Positions 1-5,256 of a stretch of DNA of 5,263 nt are shown here, piece by piece. The translations under genes were made by a program, and so were the position numbers. Source of the stretch: Acidimicrobiaceae bacterium (GTDB lineage: Bacteria; Actinomycetota; Acidimicrobiia; Acidimicrobiales; Bog-793); assembly GCA_025463965.1 (NCBI GenBank), contig JAODBN010000074.1:1-5263 (forward strand). The letters run 5' to 3'. Position 1 is the first letter of the stretch; each line of letters begins with the position of its first letter. The notes beneath the pieces are model-generated. The model did no database searches. It was not told the origin of the DNA and worked only from the letters and a program-made list of their open reading frames with translations.

Positions 1-797
1 TTCCGCTCTACGTGTCGGCGCGCGGGTTGACGACGTCGCTGATGCACGCGGGCACGACGGGCCTCGAGATCGAGTTCGACTTCGTCGACGGCGTCCTGGC
101 CCTGCGGCACAGCAACGGCCAAAGCCGCGCGGTGGCCCTCGAGCCGGGATCGGTCGCCGACTTCTACGGGGCGACCAAGAGCGCCCTCGACGAGCTGGGA
201 GCGCACCCGAGGATCTGGGACCATCCGGTCGAGACGCAGGTGTCCGTCCCCTTCTCCGCGGACCTGGTGCGGCGCGCCTACGACGGCGAAGCGGCGCGCC
301 GCTACTGGACGGCCCTCGTCTCGATGCACCGGGTGATGGGGCGCTTTCGCTCGGCGTTCGTCGGCAAGTCGAGCCCGGTGCACTACTTCTGGGGAGGCGG
401 CGACATGGCGGTGACGAGGTTCTCGGGGCGAAGGGCACCCCGCCACCCTGGCGGGGTGCCGAACTGCCCCGACTGGGTGCAGGAGCTCGCCTACAGCCAC
501 GAGGTCGCCAGCTGCGGCTACTGGCCCGGGGGCGCATCGGAGGGCGCCTTCTACGCCTACGCCTACCCCGAGCCGGAGGGCTTCGCCGACGCGCCGATCT
601 CCCCGGAGGCCGCCTACTACGACCGCCAGCTCAAGGAGCTCCTGCTGCCCTACGAGGCGGTCCGTATGGCGACGGACCCAGAGGCGGTCCTGCTGAGCTT
701 CTTCGAGAGCTCATACGCCGCTGCCGCCGATCTCGCCGGGTGGGACCGGGCCAACCTCGAAGCCCACTGGCGGGGGCCGGAGGCCGCTCGAGCGTGA
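1..797 (+). CDS. DUF5996 family protein, 5'-partial
   Basis: The reading frame is already open at base 3 (Pro-Leu-Tyr before the GTG at 12), and this run continues smoothly into VSARGLTTS. The GTG at 12 is therefore an internal Val, and the true start lies left of the window, perhaps 40-50 codons away. The visible 265 codons match the DUF5996 family from memory. The main signature is SPVHYFWGGGDMAVTRFSGR at 372-431, followed by AYSHEV, a WPGG turn, FYAYAYPEPEGF (549-584) and the C-terminal LAGWDRANLE. No signal peptide or membrane segment is visible in this part, so it is probably cytosolic. The family has no established biochemical function that I know of; the conserved His, Trp and Asp/Arg residues around HYFWGGGDMAVTRF suggest a ligand or catalytic pocket, which is inference. 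A perfect 12-bp hairpin lies inside the gene at 434-460. The stop is TGA at 795-797. The family call is confident; the function is unknown. Confidence 0.88.
   Translation, partial: PLYVSARGLTTSLMHAGTTGLEIEFDFVDGVLALRHSNGQSRAVALEPGSVADFYGATKSALDELGAHPRIWDHPVETQVSVPFSADLVRRAYDGEAARRYWTALVSMHRVMGRFRSAFVGKSSPVHYFWGGGDMAVTRFSGRRAPRHPGGVPNCPDWVQELAYSHEVASCGYWPGGASEGAFYAYAYPEPEGFADAPISPEAAYYDRQLKELLLPYEAVRMATDPEAVLLSFFESSYAAAADLAGWDRANLEAHWRGPEAARA
434..460 (+). repeat. Intragenic perfect 12-bp inverted repeat with 3-nt loop
   Basis: The arm GGCACCCCGCCA (434-445) and the arm TGGCGGGGTGCC (449-460) are exact reverse complements separated by CCC. The element lies inside the DUF5996 coding region and encodes roughly Arg-Ala-Pro-Arg-His-Pro-Gly-Gly-Val-Pro. 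It would form a very stable RNA or DNA hairpin. There is no T-run, so it does not look like an ordinary intrinsic terminator. It may only reflect Pro/Gly-rich codons in GC-rich DNA. Confidence 0.7.
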
Positions 798-822
798 GCT
801 GAGCCGGGCACTGACAGCTCGC
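794..822 (+). terminator. Weak stem-loop over the DUF5996 stop codon
   Basis: An 8-bp stem (794-801 with 815-822, one G-T wobble) encloses a 13-nt loop. The core is GAGCTG pairing with CAGCTC. It includes the TGA stop (795-797) in its left arm and has no downstream T-run. It sits before a likely new promoter, so a terminator role is plausible. The long loop and modest stem keep this tentative. Confidence 0.25.
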
Positions 823-882
823 CTGGCGGTGCTGTGGCCAGCCCGAACAGCCTGATCACGGCCCGACGGCCCTTGCCCCGGC

Positions 883-888
883 TACCGT
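883..888 (+). promoter_or_regulatory. Candidate leaderless -10 box (TACCGT) for the membrane-protein gene
   Basis: TACCGT fits the TAnnnT pattern of actinobacterial housekeeping -10 elements. Its last T is 6 nt before the GTG at 895, so transcription would begin at or next to the start codon, as in leaderless mRNAs. No convincing -35 hexamer lies 16-19 bp upstream. The rest of the 798-894 gap shows no gene. The same pattern recurs at 2610-2615, which strengthens the call. Confidence 0.5.
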
Positions 889-894
889 CTCTGC

Positions 895-2556
895 GTGATC
901 AGCGGGCAGGGGGGCCTGTCGGTGGCGGCGCGCTCGCCCACACAGGTCGAGGAGACATCGAAGCTCCCGGCGCGACCTCGCCGGGCTCGCACCGCCGTCG
1001 TGCTCGCCGCGCTGGTCGCCGCGGCCGGTCTCAGCGTGCTGTTCTCCGCCTTGTCTCTCCACATCGTCGGCTCCGGAAACTCGGACGGCGCGACGGTGAT
1101 CCTCGAGGGAGTCTCGGTCCGAAACGGCCACCTCCTGCTCGGAACGTGGTCGCTGTCGCTGGACTCGTTCTGGCTCGCCGACGTCCCCTTCTACGCGCTG
1201 GCAGTGCTCGTAGCCGGGGTGCGCAGCCAACTCATCAACGTGGTCCCGGCGGTGATCGCCGCCCTCGTGGTCGTCGCGGGCGTGCACCTCGCAACGGCGG
1301 GGCGACGTGGACGGGCGATGTGGGTCGGGGGCGGCGCGGTCGTGGCGCTTCTTGCGTTGCCGAGCCACCTGCTCGCCTTTTTCTTGCTCCAGGGCCCCCT
1401 GCACGTGGCCACGGTGCTGTGGTGCCTGTGCGCGTTCGCCTGCCTGAGGCAGCCTCGCTTCGGTTGGTGCTTCGCGCTCGCGGTCGTCTTGTTGGCGGCG
1501 GCGATGCTGAGCGATCTGCAGGCAGCCGCCCTCGGATTGGCTCCCGTCGCGCTCGCCGGCATCGCCGAGAGCGCCCGGCGCCGACGCCTCTTGGCCGGGG
1601 CGATCCCGGTGGCGGCCGCGGCGGCGAGCGCCCTTTTGGCGCTTCTCGTCCGCCTCGTGGCAGACGCCGTCGGAACCTTCGCAGAGTCGAGTCCCCAGCA
1701 GTCCGCCACCCGCCATCAGATGTCCTTGAACGTGCAGCTTGCGGTCACCGAGACGGCGAAGATGCTCGGCGTCGGCCACGGAGCGCTCGTCTCCGGTGGC
1801 GTCCCCGAGGGGTTGCAGGCCGTTCACGTCGTGGGCGTGATCGCGGTAGTGGGGGCCGTGCTCGTGGCGCTCATCCGCTTCGGCACCGGCGTCGCGGACG
1901 GCGAGCGGTTGGACCGTCGATCGACCCACGACGCCTTCTTGGAGGACGTGCTCGTTCTCGCGGCGCTCGCCGACCTCGCGGTGTTCGTGGTCCTGTCGGC
2001 GAGCGACTCCGTGAGCTATGTCCGCTACCTCACCGCGGCGGTGATCTTCGCCTCCGTGCTCACCGCACGGCTCGCCGGCGAGGTGGCACGAAGGCTGCGT
2101 TCCAATCTCGACCGGCGACTGCTCGCGGCGGGGGCGGCTGCCGTCGCGCTGTGCTTCGCGGCCGGCCTCGGCTTCGAGCTCGCCGAGCCGGGGCCGGTCC
2201 AGACCACCGACGCCCTGGCGGGATTCCTCTCCGCCCATCACCTCACCGAGGGCCTCGGCGACTACTGGAGCGCCTCGGTGGTGACCGTCGCCAGCAACGG
2301 GAAGGTGGCGGTACGCCCGGTCATCGTCGGAACGAGCGGAAAGCTGATCCCCTACAACCGCAACACGAACCACTCCTGGTATGCGGGGCAGCGCTTTTCC
2401 TTTTTCGTCTGGGATCCGGCGTCCCCCTTCGGCGGCGCCGACACCGCGACGGCCGTGGCCACCTTCGGCCCTCCCGCCCACACCTACCGCGAGGGCGGCT
2501 ACCAGGTGCTCGTGTGGAACCGGTCCCGCGCCGTTCCCTTGGCGCCGGGGAGCTAG
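895..2556 (+). CDS. Polytopic membrane protein, GT-C glycosyltransferase-like, unknown substrate
   Basis: The product is a 553-aa integral membrane protein with a basic cytoplasmic N-terminus (RPRRAR, residues 27-32). TM1 lies at about 33-55, followed by an extracytoplasmic loop at about 56-95. Further hydrophobic segments lie near 112-131, 143-165, 168-184, 190-205, 208-222, 232-255, 310-327, 351-368, 376-393 and 409-427, about ten to eleven in all. A soluble extracytoplasmic domain of about 125 residues follows (DYWSASVVTV, VRPVIVG, WYAGQRFSFFVWD, GYQVLVWN). A large first outer loop with acidic residues (D90, D96) and an RYL motif (377-379) before a late TM recall GT-C lipid-linked-sugar glycosyltransferases. 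I place it as GT-C-like by layout only, resembling uncharacterised actinobacterial membrane proteins. GTG 895 is chosen because a -10-like box sits 6 nt upstream. GTG 922, preceded by an AGGGGGG purine run (908-914), is a reasonable alternative giving 544 aa. It appears monocistronic, with a palindrome at its stop. The substrate is unknown. Confidence 0.82.
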   Translation: MISGQGGLSVAARSPTQVEETSKLPARPRRARTAVVLAALVAAAGLSVLFSALSLHIVGSGNSDGATVILEGVSVRNGHLLLGTWSLSLDSFWLADVPFYALAVLVAGVRSQLINVVPAVIAALVVVAGVHLATAGRRGRAMWVGGGAVVALLALPSHLLAFFLLQGPLHVATVLWCLCAFACLRQPRFGWCFALAVVLLAAAMLSDLQAAALGLAPVALAGIAESARRRRLLAGAIPVAAAAASALLALLVRLVADAVGTFAESSPQQSATRHQMSLNVQLAVTETAKMLGVGHGALVSGGVPEGLQAVHVVGVIAVVGAVLVALIRFGTGVADGERLDRRSTHDAFLEDVLVLAALADLAVFVVLSASDSVSYVRYLTAAVIFASVLTARLAGEVARRLRSNLDRRLLAAGAAAVALCFAAGLGFELAEPGPVQTTDALAGFLSAHHLTEGLGDYWSASVVTVASNGKVAVRPVIVGTSGKLIPYNRNTNHSWYAGQRFSFFVWDPASPFGGADTATAVATFGPPAHTYREGGYQVLVWNRSRAVPLAPGS

Positions 2557-2565
2557 CTCCCCGGC
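2544..2565 (+). terminator. 22-bp perfect palindrome around the stop codon, candidate terminator
   Basis: The arms GCCGGGGAG (2544-2552) and CTCCCCGGC (2557-2565) pair as nine consecutive base pairs around a CTAG loop that contains the TAG stop (2554-2556). Including the loop, the whole 22 bp is a perfect palindrome. It is followed by a mixed sequence rather than a T-run, as is common in high-GC actinobacteria. It lies between the membrane-protein gene and a separate promoter at 2610, so termination or transcript-end protection is the likely role. As a palindrome it could also be a protein-binding site. Confidence 0.6.
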
Positions 2566-2609
2566 TGGCCCCTGCGAGCTCTCCCGGCGGCGCCCAAGTG
2601 GCGAGGCGG

Positions 2610-2615
2610 TAGCGT
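2610..2615 (+). promoter_or_regulatory. Candidate leaderless -10 box (TAGCGT) for the trx-folP-holA cluster
   Basis: TAGCGT ends 7 nt before the ATG at 2623, the spacing expected when transcription starts at the initiation codon. No Shine-Dalgarno sequence lies before that ATG, which supports leaderless initiation. The GTG at 2614 overlaps the box itself and is therefore unlikely to be a start. No clear -35 hexamer is seen. The 66-nt gap 2557-2622 otherwise contains only the right arm of the palindrome. Confidence 0.58.
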
Positions 2616-2622
2616 GGTTTTC

Positions 2623-3333
2623 ATGGCGACCGACGTCTCCGACCAGACCTTCGAGCAGGAAGTCCTCAACCGCTCGAACGACCTCCCGGTGATCGTCGAC
2701 CTCTGGGCGCCGTGGTGCGGTCCGTGCCGGACGCTCGGTCCCATTCTCGAGAAGGTCGTCGAAGAGACCGGCGGCCAGGTGGCCCTGACCAAGGTCAACG
2801 TCGACGACAACCCACAGGTGTCCGCGGCGTTCCAGGTGCAGTCGATCCCGGCGGTGTTCGCCCTGCGCGACCGCCAGGTCGTCGACGCGTTCATCGGGGC
2901 GCTCCCCGAGAACCAGGTGCGGGAATTCGTCGACCGCCTCCTCAAGCCGCCGAGCGAGGCAGACGAGCTCACCGCTGCCGGTGACGAGGAGTCACTTCGC
3001 TCGGCGCTCGATCTCCAGCCCGACCACCCCGTGGCGGTCGTGTCGCTGGCGGAGATCCTCGTCGGCAAGGGAGAGGTCGAAGAGGCGCTGGCGCTCCTCG
3101 CCCGCATCCCCGAGAGCGCCGAGACCCGGCGCGTCGGCGCGCTCGCCCGGCTGGCGCAGGCCGGTGAGGAGCCGGGCGCTCAAGACACCGGAGAGCGGCT
3201 CGACAGCCTCCTCGATCGGGCCAAGGACGACGAGGACGCTCGCCAGCAGTTCCTCGACCTGCTGGAGACGATGGACCCCGAGGACCCCCGTCGCTCCACG
3301 TACCGGCGCGCCCTTTCTTCGCGGCTGTTCTGA
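2623..3333 (+). CDS. cnoX: Thioredoxin-TPR protein, CnoX/YbbN-like co-chaperone
   Basis: The 236-aa product joins a thioredoxin domain (about residues 5-108) to a helical TPR-type tail (about 110-236). The thioredoxin part has the buried Asp26, the redox motif W31-C-G-P-C35 and the cis-proline loop SIPAV (74-78). The tail has a TPR-like unit (HPVAVVSLAEILVGKGEVEEAL, about 135-156), a linker rich in Glu and Asp, and the family-like ending YRRALSSRLF. This layout and length fit CnoX (YbbN), a cytosolic chaperedoxin that in E. coli holds oxidatively damaged proteins and hands them to GroEL or DnaK. E. coli CnoX lacks the first active-site Cys, whereas both are present here, so thiol-disulfide activity is likely. 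No signal peptide is seen. The start at ATG 2623 is preferred over GTG 2614 because of the -10 box and because it gives a normal thioredoxin N-terminus. It is the first gene of a likely three-gene transcript. A plain thioredoxin is excluded by the tail. Confidence 0.9.
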   Translation: MATDVSDQTFEQEVLNRSNDLPVIVDLWAPWCGPCRTLGPILEKVVEETGGQVALTKVNVDDNPQVSAAFQVQSIPAVFALRDRQVVDAFIGALPENQVREFVDRLLKPPSEADELTAAGDEESLRSALDLQPDHPVAVVSLAEILVGKGEVEEALALLARIPESAETRRVGALARLAQAGEEPGAQDTGERLDSLLDRAKDDEDARQQFLDLLETMDPEDPRRSTYRRALSSRLF

Positions 3334-3352
3334 GCGCTCCTTCGCGGAGCGT
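3334..3352 (+). promoter_or_regulatory. Hairpin between cnoX stop and folP start, covering the GTG
   Basis: CGCTCC (3335-3340) pairs with GGAGCG (3346-3351) around a TTCGC loop, with a possible extra G-T pair at 3334/3352. The hairpin starts directly after the cnoX TGA. It contains both the only SD-like GGAG (3346-3349) and the first base of the folP GTG. In RNA it could hide the folP initiation site until ribosomes finishing cnoX open it. That regulatory reading is inference; without a T-run it is less likely to be a terminator. Confidence 0.4.
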
Positions 3353-4211
3353 GCCAGCCCTCAGCCTGCCGGCGGTCTTCCCGCAGCTGCGCCTCGGCGC
3401 GCGGCGCTACGACCTGTCGGCGCGCGCGCTCGTGATGGGCGTGCTGAACCGGACGCCCGACTCCTTCTTCGACCGCGGCGAGCACTTCGCGCTCGACGCC
3501 ATGCTCCGCCGGGCCGAGGGACTCGTCGTTGCTGGCGCAGACCTCCTCGACGTCGGCGGGGTGAAGGCCGGCCCGGGGCCCGAGGTGAGCACGGGCGAGG
3601 AGCTGGATCGAGTCGTCCCTGCCGTCGAGGCCCTCGTGGCTCGCTTCGATCTCCCCGTGTCGGTGGACACCTGGCGTTCCGAAGTGGCGGGAGCGGCCTA
3701 CGCGGCCGGCGCCGTGCTCGGAAACGACATCTCGGGCTTCGCTGATCCCGCCTACCTCGAGGTCGCCGCGGCGGCGCGTGCTTCGGTGGTCGCAACCCAT
3801 ATCCGCCTCGCCCCAAGAGTCGCCGACCCTGAGCCGCACTACCCCGGCGGGGTGGTGACCGCGGTGGCCGACTTCTTGTCCGAGCGCCTCGCTCGCGCCA
3901 ACGCGGCCGGCATCCCGTCCGAGGCAGTCTTGCTCGACGCGGGTCTCGACCTCGGAAAGACCGCCGAGCAGTCGCTCGAGCTGCTGCGAGCGTCCGACCG
4001 ACTGGCGGTGCTCGGCGCGCCTCTCCTCCTCTCGGCGTCGAACAAGACCTTCCTCGGCAAGCTCTTGGACCTCGATATCTCCGAGCGTGCCGACGCCTCG
4101 CTCGCCGCGGTGGCGCTCGGGGTGAGCCTTGGCTGTCGGATGGTGCGGGTGCACGACGTGGCAGGATCGCGGGCCGTGGTGGACGTGCTGGCTGCGGTGC
4201 TCGGACGATGA
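3351..4211 (+). CDS. folP: Dihydropteroate synthase homologue, FolP2 type
   Basis: The 286-aa product is a TIM-barrel pterin-binding enzyme of the DHPS family, whose canonical members condense dihydropterin pyrophosphate with p-aminobenzoate in folate synthesis. Visible motifs in order are MGVLNRTPDSFFDRG (29-43), DVGGVKAGPG (67-76), SVDTWR (104-109), GNDISG (124-129), DAGLDLGK (196-203), SASNKTFLG (228-236) and RVHDV (266-270). Residues equivalent to E. coli N22, D96, N115, D185, K221, R255 and H257 are all present (N33, D106, N125, D196, K232, R266, H268). The loop-2 STRPG segment of true DHPS is replaced by VKAGPG, as in mycobacterial FolP2 (Rv1207), which is reported to lack DHPS activity. 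Its true reaction is therefore uncertain. GTG 3351 lies 17 nt after cnoX and lacks a well-spaced ribosome site; later starts (GTG 3432, ATG 3435) would remove the first beta-strand. Its stop overlaps the holA start. Family placement is firm. Confidence 0.92.
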   Translation: MPALSLPAVFPQLRLGARRYDLSARALVMGVLNRTPDSFFDRGEHFALDAMLRRAEGLVVAGADLLDVGGVKAGPGPEVSTGEELDRVVPAVEALVARFDLPVSVDTWRSEVAGAAYAAGAVLGNDISGFADPAYLEVAAAARASVVATHIRLAPRVADPEPHYPGGVVTAVADFLSERLARANAAGIPSEAVLLDAGLDLGKTAEQSLELLRASDRLAVLGAPLLLSASNKTFLGKLLDLDISERADASLAAVALGVSLGCRMVRVHDVAGSRAVVDVLAAVLGR

Positions 4212-5248
4212 GCGGCGCTCGCTCGGGGCCGCCCCGCCCGGCCTACCTCGTCCAAGGGAGCGACGCCGGGCTCGTCAGCCAGGCCCTGTCCGCCCTCCTC
4301 GGGGAGCTCGCCGGCTCCGAGGGGGCCGGCGCGATCCCGATAGAGGAGTACGGCGAGCCCGGCCGCGACGAGCAGCTGATGCTCGGCCCGGTGCTGGACG
4401 CCTGTCGGACCCCGCCGTTCCTCGCCGATCGCCGAGTGGTGGTGGCACGGAGCGCCACGGGGATCGATGCCGCGCAGGCAAACGCCGTCACCGCCTATCT
4501 CGCCGATCCTCTCGACACGACGGTGCTCGTGCTGGCCCTGTCCGGCAAGGCCGCGCCGGCGGCGGTGGCGAAGGCCGTGCGCGAGGTGGGCGCGGTGATC
4601 GACACCGAGCCGGCAGGCGGCGGCCGAGCCCGCACCGCGTGGTTCAGCGAGCACGTGCGCGCCTCGGGCGTGCATCTCGACGCCAGCGCGACCGGCCGCC
4701 TCGAGGAGCACCTCGGAGAGGACCTGGCGCGCCTGTCGGGGATCCTGTCCACCCTCGAGTCGGCCTTCGGCCCCGGAGCCAGGCTGAGCCGGGAGGACCT
4801 GGAGCCGTTCCTCGGCCACGCCGGCGGGGTGGCGCCGTGGGACCTGACCGACGCCCTCGACAAAGGAGACGGCCCGGGTGCGCTCGCCGCGCTGGGCCGG
4901 CTGCTCGGTGGCGGAGAGCGCCACCCCCTTCAGGTGATCGCCACGCTCCAGCGCCACTACGGTGCGATGCTGCGCCTCGACGGGGCGGACGTGACCGACG
5001 AGCAGGGCGCTGCGCTGCTCACCGGGCTGCGGCCGTTCCCGGCGAAAAAGGCGCTCGTGCAGAGCCGTCGTCTCGGGCATCGGGGAATCACCCGCTCGAT
5101 CGCCCTTCTCGCTGGCGCCGATCTCGACCTGCGAGGACGTACGGGATGGCCCCCAGAGCTCGTGATGGAGGTGCTGATCGCCCGCCTGGCGCAGCTCGCC
5201 CGCCTGGCCGGCGCGAGCGGCGCAGGGCGCCGGGCGGCGGCGCGTTGA
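4208..5248 (+). CDS. holA: DNA polymerase III subunit delta (HolA)
   Basis: The 346-aa product has the length and motif order of HolA, the clamp-loader subunit that opens the beta sliding clamp so that the gamma/tau-delta-delta' complex can load it on primed DNA. The N-terminal domain has PAYLVQGSDAGLVSQAL (11-27), with no Walker A motif, as expected for delta. CRTPPFLADRRVVVAR (66-81) is the region matching the beta-contacting element, with F71-L72 as likely contacts. The middle domain has GEDLARLSGILSTLE (170-184). The C-terminal collar has VAPWDLTDALDKGD (208-221), HPLQVIATLQRHYGAMLRL (239-257), ADLDLRG (304-310) and ELVMEVLIARL (317-327). A short Ala/Arg-rich tail follows. The ATG at 4208 overlaps the folP TGA as ATGA and lacks its own clear ribosome site, so translational coupling is likely. 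In many actinobacteria holA sits next to comEC or rpsT; neither is in view on the left. No truncation or frameshift is seen. Cytosolic and expected to be essential if it is the only copy. Confidence 0.92.
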   Translation: MSGARSGPPRPAYLVQGSDAGLVSQALSALLGELAGSEGAGAIPIEEYGEPGRDEQLMLGPVLDACRTPPFLADRRVVVARSATGIDAAQANAVTAYLADPLDTTVLVLALSGKAAPAAVAKAVREVGAVIDTEPAGGGRARTAWFSEHVRASGVHLDASATGRLEEHLGEDLARLSGILSTLESAFGPGARLSREDLEPFLGHAGGVAPWDLTDALDKGDGPGALAALGRLLGGGERHPLQVIATLQRHYGAMLRLDGADVTDEQGAALLTGLRPFPAKKALVQSRRLGHRGITRSIALLAGADLDLRGRTGWPPELVMEVLIARLAQLARLAGASGAGRRAAAR

Positions 5249-5256
5249 GCGCGCCG
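5238..5256 (+). terminator. Stem-loop with the holA stop in its loop, weak terminator candidate
   Basis: CGGCGCG (5238-5244) pairs with CGCGCCG (5250-5256) as seven base pairs around TTGAG, which contains most of the TGA stop. It overlaps a second perfect 12-bp palindrome, CGCCGATCGGCG (5252-5263), that reaches the window edge. The sequence after it is not visible, so a T-run cannot be judged. GC-rich repeats of this size arise easily by chance. Confidence 0.3.

Noticed and set aside
12..14. GTG at 12 as the start of the DUF5996 gene
   Set aside because: The frame is open to the window edge, and the residues before it (Pro-Leu-Tyr) join the family's usual LYV(S/T)ARGLTTS run, so it is an internal Val.
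550..567. Short tandem TACGCC repeat
   Set aside because: It encodes the Tyr-Ala-Tyr-Ala-Tyr stretch expected in DUF5996 proteins, so protein constraint explains it.
856..2481. Long open frame on the minus strand (541 codons) opposite the membrane-protein gene
   Set aside because: Its translation is rich in Arg, Gly, Glu and His with no domain-like pattern. It is the mirror of a high-GC gene whose + strand frame gives clean TM segments.
834..2612. Long + strand frame (592 codons) overlapping the membrane-protein gene
   Set aside because: The product is Arg/Gly/Pro-rich low complexity. The 895-2556 frame has coherent hydrophobic segments and proper G/C third-position bias.
2614..2622. GTG at 2614 as the cnoX start
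   Set aside because: It lies inside the TAGCGT -10-like box and adds only Val-Phe before a normal thioredoxin N-terminus. ATG 2623 fits leaderless initiation.
2981..3745. Plus-strand frame spanning the cnoX/folP junction
   Set aside because: Ser/Arg-rich translation with no motif, overlapping two firmly identified genes; a shadow frame.
3180..5080. Minus-strand frames at 3180-4154 and 3839-5080
   Set aside because: They lie opposite folP and holA, both recognised with ordered family motifs. The antisense products are Arg/Ala/Glu-rich without recognisable domains.
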